Origin: Lactiplantibacillus plantarum
GTDB lineage: Bacteria; Bacillota; Bacilli; Lactobacillales; Lactobacillaceae
Length of the DNA: 64,000 nt
Reading direction: 5' to 3'
Assembly (NCBI RefSeq): GCF_014131735.1
Contig: NZ_CP039121.1
Location: 248,001-312,000, forward strand
Part shown: in pieces, positions 27,132 to 37,043 of the stretch
Numbering within the stretch: position 1 is the stretch's first letter
How the letters are laid out: each line of letters opens with the position of its first letter
Notes under the pieces: generated by a model
The model's input: only the letters and a program-made list of their open reading frames with translations
The model's database searches: none
What the model was told of the DNA's origin: nothing
Position numbers and translations under genes: made by a program

Positions 27132-27959
27132 GTGTTAGATATTTTTAAAGCGGTAATCTTGGGGATTGTTGAAGGGATTACTGAATTCTTACCAATTAGT
27201 TCAACGGGGCATTTAGTCCTAGTTGACGAATTTATCAAGATGCAACAGTCCACGCAGTTTACGGATATGTTCAACGTTGTGATTCAATTAGGGGCGATCA
27301 TGGCGGTCGTTGTCCTGTATTTCCATAAACTAAATCCGTTGTCACCACGCAAGGATACCACGGAAAAGCGAAATACTTGGGTTCTCTGGAGTAAGGTGTT
27401 ATTAGCGGTCATTCCATCAGTGATCGTGGGGCTACCGTTAAATGATTGGATGGACGAACATTTAATGAATTGGGCGGTCGTTTCTGCCACGTTGATTATT
27501 TATGGGGTCCTATTCATTGTGATTGAAAATCATAATAAGCGCTTAACACCCCGCTTCGCTAATCTACAAACGTTACCTTATACGACGGCATTGTTCATTG
27601 GGTGCTTCCAGTTGCTCTCGTTGATTCCAGGGACTTCACGTTCCGGTGCAACCATTTTAGGGGCTATCTTGATTGGAACTTCACGCTACGTCGCAACTGA
27701 GTTTTCATTCTTCATGGCAATTCCAACAATGTTTGGGGCGTCATTACTGAAGCTTGTGAAATTCTTTGCTCACGGTGGTTCTTTAGCTGGTTTGCAAGGA
27801 GCAGTCTTAGCCGTTGGGGTGATCGTGTCCTTCATAGTCGCTTACTTGTCGATTCGTTTCTTGTTGGATTACATCAAGAAAAACGACTTCAAGGCGTTCG
27901 GTTGGTACCGAATTGTCCTGGGGGTACTTGTGATTGGCTACTTTACGTTGATTCATTAA
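27132..27959 (+). CDS. uppP: Undecaprenyl-diphosphatase
   Basis: This 275-residue membrane enzyme (BacA/UppP) dephosphorylates undecaprenyl pyrophosphate to recycle the lipid carrier for peptidoglycan and teichoic acid synthesis, and gives bacitracin resistance. The two signature motifs are present: [14 protein letters not shown] near the N-terminus and [10 protein letters not shown] (about 171-180). About eight membrane helices are expected. The GTG start has AAAGGA 7 nt upstream; an ATG eight codons earlier lacks a ribosome site and lies in the hairpin region. Confidence 0.94.
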   Translation: MLDIFKAVILGIVEGITEFLPISSTGHLVLVDEFIKMQQSTQFTDMFNVVIQLGAIMAVVVLYFHKLNPLSPRKDTTEKRNTWVLWSKVLLAVIPSVIVGLPLNDWMDEHLMNWAVVSATLIIYGVLFIVIENHNKRLTPRFANLQTLPYTTALFIGCFQLLSLIPGTSRSGATILGAILIGTSRYVATEFSFFMAIPTMFGASLLKLVKFFAHGGSLAGLQGAVLAVGVIVSFIVAYLSIRFLLDYIKKNDFKAFGWYRIVLGVLVIGYFTLIH

Positions 27960-28015
27960 ATACTAGAAGCGTCACTTTTGGCTAAGCTTGTTGCCGCAAA
28001 TATCATGAATAAATA

Positions 28016-28052
28016 AAGTCAGCGACTATAAATTAGTTGCTGACTTTTTAGA
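28016..28052 (+). terminator. Terminator of uppP
   Basis: AGTCAGCGACTATAAATTAGTTGCTGACT folds into an 11-bp stem and is followed by TTTTT. Confidence 0.85.
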
Positions 28053-28077
28053 TTATATCATTCTAGTAATGGATGGA

Positions 28078-28128
28078 CCGTCATAACGATTGGATAAGTG
28101 ATAGACCAATCGTTATGACGGCTTTTTT
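28078..28128. terminator. Second terminator, shared with the YxeA-like gene
   Basis: CCGTCATAACGATTGG and its exact complement form a 16-bp stem ahead of TTTTTT. It lies between the convergent uppP and YxeA-like genes. Confidence 0.85.
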
Positions 28129-28140
28129 GAAGTAATCGTG

Positions 28141-28482
28141 TTACCGATGAACTAATTTATAGTTGGTTACGCCGTACCTTTGATTGAATGTGATTCTGAC
28201 AATTTGTCCGCGTTTGAATGGGGCTGGATCAGCAGCAACTGTATTAAAATGAAGATACTTTTTTTCGCCCTTAGAATTAGTTGCTAGTCCTTGGTATTGA
28301 TACCCAGTAGCTGAGACATTGACCGGTAGTGTAATTGGGGAAGTTCCGGTACTACTCGATATTTTCATGTAGTAGTAATGACCGCCATATCGAAAAATAA
28401 ACCAACCAACATTTATCAGAATTGTGATTATTAATAATAAGGTGAGCAGCCATTCGATGAGATGATTAGACCTAGTATTCAT
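28141..28482 (-). CDS. YxeA-family (DUF1093) exported or membrane-anchored protein
   Basis: This 113-residue protein has one N-terminal membrane segment (LLTLLLIITILINVGWFIF) and a small beta domain with YYYMKI, YQYQGLATNSKGEKKYLHF (in part) and YGVTNYKLV, which is the DUF1093/YxeA pattern. Such genes often lie beside lactococcin-972-type bacteriocin or ABC exporter genes; none is present here. The ATG has GAGGAGA 7 nt upstream. The neighbouring frame on the same strand looks like the decayed end of a thioredoxin-like gene. Confidence 0.75.
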   Translation of the reverse strand: MNTRSNHLIEWLLTLLLIITILINVGWFIFRYGGHYYYMKISSSTGTSPITLPVNVSATGYQYQGLATNSKGEKKYLHFNTVAADPAPFKRGQIVRITFNQRYGVTNYKLVHR

Positions 28483-28502
28483 TGTAGTATTCTCCTCGTA
28501 TA

Positions 28503-28727
28503 CTACCTTTTAAGGCTTCGCAACCACATTGAAATTGCAGCTGTAGAATCGTAATTAGGCAGTATTTTAATTGAATTTTCAGTTTTGAAAAATATTAATG
28601 AAGGTAATAATTTTATGCCAATCTTACCAAGGGTATTTTTCTTTTTCTCTAAGCTTATTTTGTCAGTATCTAAATAATAAATTGAGCTTTTCTCCCTCCA
28701 AGTTAGAAAATCTCGGGTTAAATACAA
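28503..28727 (-). pseudogene. Possible remnant of a thioredoxin-like bacteriocin accessory protein
   Basis: This 74-codon frame reads KSSIYYLDTDKI, then LLPSLIFFKTENSIKIL, as in the C-terminal half of thioredoxin-fold bacteriocin transport accessory proteins (a strand ending YYLDTD, the cis-Pro strand, and the last strand). The N-terminal half with the CxxC active site is absent and no good ribosome site precedes it. A truncated gene is the most likely reading, although a small intact protein cannot be ruled out. Confidence 0.4.
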
Positions 28728-28926
28728 TTATTATTGTAAATGTTGCAGGCTTATAAGCCCACAATTTGAACTATATTAGACCTATTAACTTACTTTTATT
28801 GTAAGTACTTAGTAAAAGGCGTTATCTATTTTTTTGCTAATCATTTAAGAAGTATAACAGCTGCAAATCAAGATAACGTGGTGTCATTTTGCTAACCGAC
28901 AAAGATGCACTAGCTGATTTTCCTGA

Positions 28927-29388
28927 TTAAACAAAGTGTAAAGTAATGCGATTGATAAATTCAGCGACGAGAAAGCCAATTGCAATCACGCCAGCAATAA
29001 TGACAACTTGTACAAAGTACTGGTAGGCCAAGTCTGGTTGACCAGTGACCAAGTTACGAACGACTCGATAAGACTGGCCACCAGGAACCAGTGGGACCAG
29101 ACTAGGGATATTAAAGATGATCATCGGCATTCGTTTGTAGCGTGCGGCCATACCGCTAGCGACGCCAATCACGATAGCTGCGACGAGGTTACCAATCGCA
29201 AGTTTGGCGTCGATTCCTAATGGCAGGATGTGATAGAGGATCTCATACGTAAACCAGCCAGCAGCACCGACCCAACCACTGAGGTTAACGGCGCGACGCG
29301 GAATATTGAGAAGTACCCCAAAACCAGCCGTAGCTAAGTAAGCTAAGATAATTTGAAATAAACCGGTTGTTAAGAGCCAATGTAGCAT
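28927..29388 (-). CDS. Threonine/serine exporter family protein, ThrE_2-type subunit
   Basis: This 153-residue protein has four or five membrane helices and the DUF3815 (ThrE_2) features PRRAVNLSGWVGAAGWFTYE (in part) and IPSLVPLVPGGQSYRVV. Together with the protein encoded just upstream it makes a two-gene version of the ThrE exporter, which in Corynebacterium is a single chain. The substrate (Thr, Ser or another small acid) is not proven. The ATG has AAAGGAGG 7 nt upstream, overlapping the stop of the partner gene. Confidence 0.85.
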   Translation of the reverse strand: MLHWLLTTGLFQIILAYLATAGFGVLLNIPRRAVNLSGWVGAAGWFTYEILYHILPLGIDAKLAIGNLVAAIVIGVASGMAARYKRMPMIIFNIPSLVPLVPGGQSYRVVRNLVTGQPDLAYQYFVQVVIIAGVIAIGFLVAEFINRITLHFV

Positions 29389-29400
29389 GTCACGCCTCCT

Positions 29401-30153
29401 TTAGTAGAAAAATGAAGTCAGTGCGATACCAACACCAATCGCACACGCGGATAAAACGGCCTCTACAGCGCGGGCAGGACCACTCAGCAAGTTACCCGTC
29501 ATTGTGTCACGGACGGCATTAGTAATGGCGACACCCGGCACTAATGGCATCACAGCGCCAATAATGATGGCGTCGGGATGATAATGACTGTTAGTGAGAT
29601 AAAAGCCGAGTAGGGTAATTAGACCAATAATAAAAGCGCCCATAAATTCGCTGAGAAACCGAATTGACCCCAGCCGATTGATCCAATAAAAGGCAGCAAA
29701 ACCAGCCAACCCGGCTAGCCCACAAGTAATCAAGTCGGCAGAAGTTGTCCGTCCAGTAAAGGCGACCATCAACGGCACACTAACGACAACGGCCGCTAGA
29801 CATAACCAGCTGAATGGGAAGGTCGGTACGGCTTGATTGACCCGTTCGAGGGCTGCGGCAAATTCAGTTAAATCAATATCGTGATTAGCAAACTGCCGTG
29901 ACAGGCTGTTGACCTGATCCACTTTTTCGAGGTCCATACCCCGATTATGGATTGCTCGCACTTCGCTAGTGGCATTTTCCGGCAAGGAGACGGTAATCCC
30001 TGTTAACAGTACGAAGACCTGCGCGTCAGGGTAGCCCGCGTTGGTTGCAATTCGTTGCATCGTGTCTTCAACTCGTTTGATTTCAGCCCCATTTTCTAGC
30101 AAAATGGCGCCGGCCAATAACGTGGTTTTTAACATAACTGCCGTATCGCTCAT
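29401..30153 (-). CDS. Threonine/serine exporter family protein, ThrE_1-type subunit
   Basis: This 250-residue protein has a soluble N-terminal DUF1212 domain (GAEIKRVEDTMQRIA, VLLTGITVSL, about 15-60) followed by about five membrane helices, one containing the conserved PLVPGVAITNAVRD loop. It is the larger half of a split ThrE-type exporter, coupled to the smaller half 12 nt downstream. The start is the ATG of MSDTAVML with GGGAGGGG 6 nt upstream. Confidence 0.86.
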   Translation of the reverse strand: MSDTAVMLKTTLLAGAILLENGAEIKRVEDTMQRIATNAGYPDAQVFVLLTGITVSLPENATSEVRAIHNRGMDLEKVDQVNSLSRQFANHDIDLTEFAAALERVNQAVPTFPFSWLCLAAVVVSVPLMVAFTGRTTSADLITCGLAGLAGFAAFYWINRLGSIRFLSEFMGAFIIGLITLLGFYLTNSHYHPDAIIIGAVMPLVPGVAITNAVRDTMTGNLLSGPARAVEAVLSACAIGVGIALTSFFY

Positions 30154-30293
30154 CAAAACCCCTCCCACATCAGAATGTTTATATTTTCTCACGAATTTTG
30201 CGTATCGTCATTAGTTTGGAACAGAATGTTTGCCGGAAGTGGTCGGTTATGGGTAGAATTATCTTAACAAATAAATTCTTGGAGGCATTTTTG

Positions 30294-31154
30294 ATGACTG
30301 CATTGACTAAACTCACCGATACGTACACGTTAAATAACGGCACTAAGATTCCGATTGTTGGTTTTGGAACGTGGCAAACACCTGATGGTCAGGTTGCTTA
30401 CGATTCCGTATTAGCCGCATTAAAGGCGGGGTACCGGCACATTGACACGGCGGCGGCCTATGGTAACGAGGAAAGTGTTGGTAAAGCTATTGCCGATAGT
30501 GGTGTGGCACGTGAAGACCTATTTGTCACGACCAAATTATGGAATGCCGACCATGGCTATGACGCTGCCAAGAAGGCGCTGGATACCTCGTTGGCTAAGT
30601 TAGGTTTGGACTATGTTGACCTCTACTTGATCCACTGGCCAAACCCAGCCGCAATGCGCGACAATTGGGAACAATTGAACGCCGATACTTGGCGGGCAAT
30701 GGAAGAAGCTTACACGGCACGTAAAGCACGGGCTATCGGGGTTTCTAACTTCCGTCCTAAGCATTTAGACGCGCTGCTTAAGACAGCCAAGGTTGTGCCA
30801 GCCGTTAACCAAATCTTCCTCAATCCTAGTGATATGGAAGATGAAGTTGTGGCCTACAACCGCAAACATGACATTTTATCAGAAGCTTATAGTCCATTAG
30901 GTACTGGTAAGATCTTCAGTATCCCAGAATTAAAGACGTTGGCTGATAAGTATGATAAGAGCGTTGCCCAAGTTGTGCTACGTTGGTCATTACAACACGG
31001 TTTCTTACCATTACCAAAATCAGTTCATGCGGATCGGATTAAACAAAATACGGAATTATTTGATTTCGAACTCAGCGATGATGATATGAAGGTCATTGAT
31101 GGTTTCCACGGTGTTGCCGGGTTAGCTAATGATCCTGATCAAGTTAATTTCTAA
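30294..31154 (+). CDS. Aldo/keto reductase
   Basis: This 286-residue NADPH-dependent reductase belongs to the AKR5-like (2,5-diketo-D-gluconate reductase-type) group. The catalytic tetrad is visible: Asp in HIDTAAAYGNE (about 50), Tyr in the same motif, Lys in VTTKLWN (about 82) and His in YLIHWP (about 115). KSVHADRIKQN near the C-terminus binds NADPH. The physiological carbonyl substrate is unknown. The ATG of MTALTKL is chosen for TTGGAGG 8 nt upstream. Confidence 0.93.
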   Translation: MTALTKLTDTYTLNNGTKIPIVGFGTWQTPDGQVAYDSVLAALKAGYRHIDTAAAYGNEESVGKAIADSGVAREDLFVTTKLWNADHGYDAAKKALDTSLAKLGLDYVDLYLIHWPNPAAMRDNWEQLNADTWRAMEEAYTARKARAIGVSNFRPKHLDALLKTAKVVPAVNQIFLNPSDMEDEVVAYNRKHDILSEAYSPLGTGKIFSIPELKTLADKYDKSVAQVVLRWSLQHGFLPLPKSVHADRIKQNTELFDFELSDDDMKVIDGFHGVAGLANDPDQVNF

Positions 31155-31168
31155 GTTTCATTGTTATT

Positions 31169-31200
31169 AAGGATGCAGCCACTGGCAGCATCCTTTTTAT
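31169..31200 (+). terminator. Terminator of the aldo/keto reductase gene
   Basis: GGATGC and GCATCC form the base of a hairpin (with CCA/TGG inside), followed by TTTTTAT. Confidence 0.8.
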
Positions 31201-31417
31201 TTGGCTAATCACCTAATTGTCGGGAGTCAGCTAGTTAAATTAGAAAATTCGTTGTTATCGTAAAAAGTGTGGCGCGGCCGCTTAATAATATGAGGTAGGC
31301 CCCTAATTAGACTAATGAAACGTCATAAGATGTCCGATTGTTGACTAGCAACCTGACTATCACAGCGATTGGACTATGGTACACTCAGTTTTAATTATTA
31401 AGTCTGGGGGCCTGTGA

Positions 31418-32350
31418 ATGTTACTGATATTAGCAATTTTACCAATTGTTGTGACGGTGGGATTAGGCGTGTTTGCGGGGCTACGTCACCAATTTGCGCC
31501 AACGACCAGTGATATTTTGATTCAGTTGGTCATGCATTACGCCTTGCCGTTAAGTCTTTTCGGAGGAATCTTGTCATTAAAGCGCGCTACCATTATTCAA
31601 AACTCCTCGGTAGCGCTGTGGTTGGCGCTAGGCATGCTAGGTGGCATGGTTATCGTCATTGTGAGCCAATGCTGTTTCCATCAACAACTAGAAACGGGGA
31701 CATTACGAGCGCTAGTGATCGCCAGTCCTTCAATTCCATTCATGGGTGTTTCCGTTTTACTGGTGGTTTTTGGTAAAATCAGTGTTTTATTGGTCGCGTT
31801 AGGCGGCCTGTACATGAATTTGGTACAAGTGCCAGTGAGCGTGTTGCTGTTAACGCTAGCGGGCGGTTCGACACCTGAGCAACGTTGGCGAGCCGGTTGG
31901 CAGAAACTGTGTCGTGCGAGTCGGCAACCAGTCGTGTGGGCGCCAATCAGTGCTTTTCTCTTAAATTTGGCCGGATTGCGGTTGCCCAGTGCTTGGCTAA
32001 CGAATTTTACGGAGTTGGGACAAGCAGCTGGGGGCGTGGCGTTATTTGCGCTGGGACTTCTGTTAACGACTAGACCGTGGCGACTGACGCGCATGGTTGT
32101 CTTAAACGTGCTACTGAAAAATTTAGGCTTACCGGTGCTCATTTGGGGGATTATGGCTAGTCTAGGTGTGTCATTAAGTAACCAACAATTAGTCGTCCTG
32201 ACGCTCGCAATCCCCACTGCAACCATCGCGACCATGTTGGCCGTCCAAAACCACTTGGCACCAGATGAGTATGTGGCGACGCAAATGTTAAGTACGGTCA
32301 TTGCGCCGCTGACCATGGGATTCTTAATGTGGGGATTGCAGCTCGTATGA
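31418..32350 (+). CDS. AEC-family (auxin efflux carrier type) transporter
   Basis: This 310-residue protein has about ten membrane helices in two inverted halves, as in the AEC/malonate carrier family. Family-like segments are IQLVMHYALPLSLFGG (about 29-44) and ALFALGLLLT (about 207-216), and PTATIATMLAVQ near the end. Substrates in lactic bacteria are usually organic acids such as malate; this one is unassigned. It is a single gene between terminators. The ribosome site (GGGGGCC) is weak. Confidence 0.85.
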   Translation: MLLILAILPIVVTVGLGVFAGLRHQFAPTTSDILIQLVMHYALPLSLFGGILSLKRATIIQNSSVALWLALGMLGGMVIVIVSQCCFHQQLETGTLRALVIASPSIPFMGVSVLLVVFGKISVLLVALGGLYMNLVQVPVSVLLLTLAGGSTPEQRWRAGWQKLCRASRQPVVWAPISAFLLNLAGLRLPSAWLTNFTELGQAAGGVALFALGLLLTTRPWRLTRMVVLNVLLKNLGLPVLIWGIMASLGVSLSNQQLVVLTLAIPTATIATMLAVQNHLAPDEYVATQMLSTVIAPLTMGFLMWGLQLV

Positions 32351-32502
32351 CGGGCACATTTTGATTACCATGCTGGGTTTGTGAGACGCCCATAAAGGAG
32401 GTCACGACTTGCGGTCAGTGCTGTTATGATTCCCGATTGACAAAGGTTAATTGGCACGGTTTAACGACGATACTAAGCCAGACGTTGTGAACGTCAGTAT
32501 AG

Positions 32503-32543
32503 ACAAACCCGCTCAAATAGGGCATATTTGAGCGGGTTTGTCG
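32503..32543. terminator. Bidirectional terminator
   Basis: GACAAACCCGCTCAAATA pairs with TATTTGAGCGGGTTTGTC across a GGGCA-centred loop, between convergent genes. Confidence 0.9.
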
Positions 32544-32551
32544 CGTTAGTC

Positions 32552-34102
32552 TTAATAGTGAACTTGAAAATTAGTCGGTTGCGTTGCGTTGACGACGGGA
32601 TGTTGCGCAAAGTAGTCGGCAATTAATACGGTCATATCAGTAGGTAAGCGCCGGATAATCTTAGCTGTTTGATACATTGGGTAATTCCCACCGCCACCAG
32701 CGCGGTAATGATTCAGAGTGACCGTTAATTTTTGGTCAGCGGTGACTGGGGCCCCATGATAATCGAGTTGAACGACACGTTGACCAAAAGGTTTGGTAAG
32801 GTCGAAAGTATAGTCGATGCCACTGTAAATATCATAGACATAGTGGCGCAACTTAGGGTGCATGAACTCGGGATTGACCCGAACGTGACCGTCTTGGAGG
32901 AGAAAGTAACTCGCACAACGTTCAAGAGCGGCGCGTAAATCAGCACCAGTAATGGCTTCAACGGCAAGTTTGTTTGGGTAGACGTAACTGTTCATGACTT
33001 CCCGCATCGTCACGTGTTGTTTGAGGCCTGGTACGTCGTCATTAAATAATGCTGTTGCGGCAATATCGGTATCGGTTGCGGCCATTTCAACGCGATTAAT
33101 AAAATCGATGTAAGGATGATTATGCAGCCGTGCTTGAAGATGATCGTGTACGAGCATATTGCCGTTAATTTGGCCAAGTGGTGTGTCTAACCAGTCTTCC
33201 ATCTGGTCATTGATTGGTCCAACTAGTTGCATTACCTGGGTATTGGGGGTGGCATCTGCGACCGGATAGATTTCCGGATGACTGGTCGTCACTTGATGAT
33301 TGCGGTCGAGCTCAAGGGTAATCATAGCAACATTAGTACCTTTCATACCAGGTTGTGTCACGGGAACACCGTGAACTGTAACGGCTAATTGTCGATGCTG
33401 GTGGCCAGTAATCATGGCATCAATGCCGGGTACTTCAGCTAATAGTGCGGAACCTCGGTTTTCACCATTCATGCGTTCGGTTGGACGGTCAGTTTGGGGA
33501 TCGCGTTCAAGACCACCGTGGTAGGCGATGACAACGACGTCAGCCAGTTGGCGCAATTTGGGCACCCAATGTTTAGCAGTTGCAACCACGTCCTCAAAGT
33601 GCAGGCCGGCAATGTGATGTGGTTGTTCCCAGTGGGCAACGAATTGCGTCGTTAGACCCAAAATTGCCACTTTAACTCCGGCGCGTTCCAGAATTGTGTA
33701 TGGTTTGGAGAATAAGGTGCGGTGCAGGTCATCATGAATATTAGCGGCCAGCATCGGATATTGGCGGCTTGATTCACACAGGTCGAGGTAGTCGAGCCCG
33801 TAGTTGAATTCATGGTTACCGAAAATACCGGCTTGAACGTGGTTGCAATTTGCAAGGCGCGAGTATAACGGTGCAGCTTCTTGGTGGTGGCGAGCAATGA
33901 AATAGGTCAACGGTGATCCCTGTACGTAGTCGCCATTATCAATCACGATTGGCCAGACATCAGCCGTATCTTCACGTGACAGTTGATGAATAACAGTAGC
34001 GGCACGACTAAGACTAAATGGTGCGATGTTATCACGACGACTGTAGTCAGTTGGCGCGAGGTAACCGTGCACATCACTAGTTGAGATTAATTTGATTTTC
34101 AT
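32552..34102 (-). CDS. Metallophosphatase/5'-nucleotidase family protein
   Basis: This 516-residue protein carries a calcineurin-like metallophosphatase domain: SDVHGYL (residues 9-15), DNGDYVQGSP, GNHEFNYG (about 95-102), AYHGGLERD and GHQHR supply the metal ligands. A C-terminal 5'-nucleotidase domain follows, with NYPMYQ near the end. No signal peptide or wall anchor is present, so it acts in the cytoplasm, unlike secreted UshA-type enzymes; 2',3'-cyclic or 5'-nucleotides are candidate substrates. The ATG has TTGGAGG 7 nt upstream. Confidence 0.9.
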   Translation of the reverse strand: MKIKLISTSDVHGYLAPTDYSRRDNIAPFSLSRAATVIHQLSREDTADVWPIVIDNGDYVQGSPLTYFIARHHQEAAPLYSRLANCNHVQAGIFGNHEFNYGLDYLDLCESSRQYPMLAANIHDDLHRTLFSKPYTILERAGVKVAILGLTTQFVAHWEQPHHIAGLHFEDVVATAKHWVPKLRQLADVVVIAYHGGLERDPQTDRPTERMNGENRGSALLAEVPGIDAMITGHQHRQLAVTVHGVPVTQPGMKGTNVAMITLELDRNHQVTTSHPEIYPVADATPNTQVMQLVGPINDQMEDWLDTPLGQINGNMLVHDHLQARLHNHPYIDFINRVEMAATDTDIAATALFNDDVPGLKQHVTMREVMNSYVYPNKLAVEAITGADLRAALERCASYFLLQDGHVRVNPEFMHPKLRHYVYDIYSGIDYTFDLTKPFGQRVVQLDYHGAPVTADQKLTVTLNHYRAGGGGNYPMYQTAKIIRRLPTDMTVLIADYFAQHPVVNATQPTNFQVHY

Positions 34103-34343
34103 AACGTGCCTCCAAGGAATATTTGTGTTCTATTATAACAATATTCATGGCTGGTAACTTGATTTTAGTCATAAATTGAACAGTTTTTTGATGATGACCT
34201 GTGGTTAATGTTTAATGGCTGCTTTAATTGTACGTTCTAATCTTCACGACTTTTTCACAATTTGTACGTAAAACGACAAAATGTTTCCGCTATCATTAAT
34301 AGTGACGAATGACAACGATAATCGAATTACGGAGGAATAAACG

Positions 34344-36956
34344 ATGCAGAATTATCAGAATGCACCATTCAAACCTACCCCCGAGTCCGGTTTAACGACC
34401 ACAGCGGTGACGACCCAGCTAACTAAATTCGGCAAAAATGAATTAGTAGCTGCGCGCCCCGTACCGTTATGGCGTAAAATTTGGCAACATATGAGCGACG
34501 TTTCATCGCTAGTGTTATTATTTGCAGTTGGTTTAGCCACGTACTTGGCTCTTGCCCAGAATGGGGGCTGGACAAAGACCATTGTGATTGGCGCCATTTT
34601 AGTTATTAATGTCTGTATTGGTTTGTACCAAGAAGCTTCCGCAGAAAAGTCGTTGGCGGCACTGAAGTCAATGAGTTTACCCACAGCTAATGTTCGACGG
34701 GATGGGAAGGTACAAACGATTGCGGCACCAGAAATCGTTCCCGGTGATTTAGTGCTACTAAAAGCGGGTGACCAGGTTCCAGCCGATGCGGTCGTGTTAG
34801 AGGCCACGAACTTAGCCGTTGATGAGGCAGTCTTGACAGGTGAAAGTGAAGCTGTTGAAAAAAGTATTTATCAGGACACCGGTGAGTTGGATGATAACTG
34901 TCAAGTGTATGCGGGAACGGCCGTCACAGCCGGTACTGCATTGATTCAGGTCTTAACGACCGGAATGGCCACAGAGTTAGGTCAAATTGCAGGTTTGTTG
35001 AACAAGACGAAGCAACGGGCCACGCCATTACAGGGGCGGCTTAATCGGCTATCAAGCTGGTTAACGACATTTGCCGTCTTAGGTGGTATTACGATTTTTG
35101 CGCTGAGTGTTTGGGTGCAAAACCAAGGTTTGGCCGATAGCTTGATGATTGGGGTTTCATTAGCGGTCGCGGCCGTGCCAGAGACTCTGCCGATCATCGT
35201 GACCATTAGTCTTTCACACGGTGTTCGACGGATGGCAGACAGAAATGCCATCATGCGCCGAGTTAGTGCCGTTGAAACGATTGGGAGTGTCGATGTAATC
35301 GCGTCTGACAAGACCGGAACCTTGACGCAAAATCGAATGACAATTACAAAGTATTGGACGCCGACCACGGGCATTATGACGACCGAACAGCCCTTGCCAT
35401 CAGCGGGACAAACATTGATGCGTTACTTAGGATTAGCGACGAATGCCGAGATTAACCACGTTGACGGTGAAGAACAAGCCATTGGGGACGCAACGGAATT
35501 AGCCGTTATTCGTTGGCTGGCTCAGCATGATTTAGATCGGCCCAGCTTGGAGGCGCAGACCCCACGAATTGCGGAAGACCCGTTTGACTCAACTAAGAAG
35601 ATGATGACGACGGTGCATGAATTAGCGCATGGTCGACGGTTAGTTATCGTCAAAGGGGCTTGGGATCGGTTACCACTGAAGCCTGACCAAGCTAGCCTAG
35701 CTGCTGGACAAGTGGCCCATGATGAATTTGGGCAGGCGGCGCTTCGCGTTTTAGCTGTTGGCTATCGCATCATTCCCGCGGATGTCCAAACTACTGACTG
35801 GGACGACCTGACAGCTGACCTCCAATTGGCAGGATTGATTGGTTTGATTGATCCACCACGACCAGAAGTGATTCCGGCCATTCGAGCAGCCAAACAGGCG
35901 GGTATTTTTCCAGTTATGATCACGGGAGATCATTTGGTTACTGCGAAGGCTATCGCTGAGGAAATTGGCATTTTAACCCCTGAGCTGCAAGCAATTAGCG
36001 GTGATGAGTTACGCCAATTGAGCGATGAAGAATTGACGGCTCAAATCGATCAGATTGCAGTGTACGCCCGAGTGTCGCCGAGTGACAAAATTAGAATCGT
36101 TCAGGCTTGGCAAAGTCTTGGTAAGACGGTTGCGATGACCGGTGATGGTGTCAACGATGCGCCGGCATTGAAAGCGGCGGATGTTGGCATTGCAATGGGA
36201 ATTACGGGTACCGAAGTATCTAAAGAAGCCGCTGACATGGTGTTAACGGATGATAATTTTGCGACGATCATGGCAGCAGTTAAGGAAGGTCGGACAGTTT
36301 ATCAGAATATCATTAAAGCCGTTGAATTCTTGGTAGGTGTCAACTTTGCACAAATCTTCTTGATGGTTGGTGCAGTCCTCTTCGGTTGGGGGGCGCCACT
36401 GTTAGCAGAACAATTGCTGATTATTAACGTACTTGCTGATGGGATTCCAGGATTCTTTATTAGCCAAGAGCCAGGTGAACCCCAAGCTATGCAACAACCA
36501 CCAGTATCCAATGACGAAAGTATTTTAGCTCGGGGCCTTGGTCAACGGTTGTTTATCCGGGCAGCTACTTTTACCGTACTAACCCTCGGAATTTACGCGT
36601 TTGGCCGCTTTGGCTTAACAAATGGTCAAGCCCCAGTCGGGATGACGATGGTCTTTCTAGTATTGGCATTAGGATCAATGATCGACATCTATGCAATTAA
36701 GGATCGCCGACCACTCAGCTGGTCAAGCATGATGCGTAATCCAATGCTGAACCGAGGATTGCTGTTAGGAATTCTGGTGGTCTTGGCAATTGCAGTGATA
36801 CCACCGTTCCGTAGTTTCTTTAGCTTAGTGACACTACCAGCGTTAGGCTGGTTAACGGTGCTAGTAGCTACGCTGATTCCAACATTCGTGCTGGAATTGA
36901 ATAAGCGCTGGCAGGCGCGGCGACAGTCACGATTAGTCGTGAATACTGCTGAATAA
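34344..36956 (+). CDS. P2-type cation-transporting ATPase
   Basis: This 870-residue P-type ATPase has an N-terminal cation ATPase domain, TGES of the actuator (about 165-168), PETLPIIV in membrane helix 4 (PETL replaces the PEGL of Ca2+ pumps, about 279), the phosphorylated Asp in DKTGTLTQ (about 322), KGAWD, MITGDH, and TGDGVNDAPALK. Ten membrane helices are expected; helix 6 reads NVLADGIPGF where Ca2+ pumps have NLVTDGLPA. Ca2+, Mn2+ or H+/K+ transport is possible and the altered M4/M6 residues leave the ion open. The ATG has GGAGGA 7 nt upstream. It is monocistronic. Confidence 0.9.
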   Translation: MQNYQNAPFKPTPESGLTTTAVTTQLTKFGKNELVAARPVPLWRKIWQHMSDVSSLVLLFAVGLATYLALAQNGGWTKTIVIGAILVINVCIGLYQEASAEKSLAALKSMSLPTANVRRDGKVQTIAAPEIVPGDLVLLKAGDQVPADAVVLEATNLAVDEAVLTGESEAVEKSIYQDTGELDDNCQVYAGTAVTAGTALIQVLTTGMATELGQIAGLLNKTKQRATPLQGRLNRLSSWLTTFAVLGGITIFALSVWVQNQGLADSLMIGVSLAVAAVPETLPIIVTISLSHGVRRMADRNAIMRRVSAVETIGSVDVIASDKTGTLTQNRMTITKYWTPTTGIMTTEQPLPSAGQTLMRYLGLATNAEINHVDGEEQAIGDATELAVIRWLAQHDLDRPSLEAQTPRIAEDPFDSTKKMMTTVHELAHGRRLVIVKGAWDRLPLKPDQASLAAGQVAHDEFGQAALRVLAVGYRIIPADVQTTDWDDLTADLQLAGLIGLIDPPRPEVIPAIRAAKQAGIFPVMITGDHLVTAKAIAEEIGILTPELQAISGDELRQLSDEELTAQIDQIAVYARVSPSDKIRIVQAWQSLGKTVAMTGDGVNDAPALKAADVGIAMGITGTEVSKEAADMVLTDDNFATIMAAVKEGRTVYQNIIKAVEFLVGVNFAQIFLMVGAVLFGWGAPLLAEQLLIINVLADGIPGFFISQEPGEPQAMQQPPVSNDESILARGLGQRLFIRAATFTVLTLGIYAFGRFGLTNGQAPVGMTMVFLVLALGSMIDIYAIKDRRPLSWSSMMRNPMLNRGLLLGILVVLAIAVIPPFRSFFSLVTLPALGWLTVLVATLIPTFVLELNKRWQARRQSRLVVNTAE

Positions 36957-36978
36957 GGATGATCAATTCAAGTTAGTT

Positions 36979-37024
36979 AAAATGCTGCTTACAAACGTTA
37001 TTCGTTTGCAAGCAGCATTTTTTC
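36979..37024. terminator. Bidirectional terminator
   Basis: AAAATGCTGCTTACAAACG pairs with CGTTTGCAAGCAGCATTTT between the convergent cation ATPase and deoxyribosyltransferase genes, with a T-run. Confidence 0.9.
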
Positions 37025-37043
37025 GTGTCATTAAGTTGTGTGC

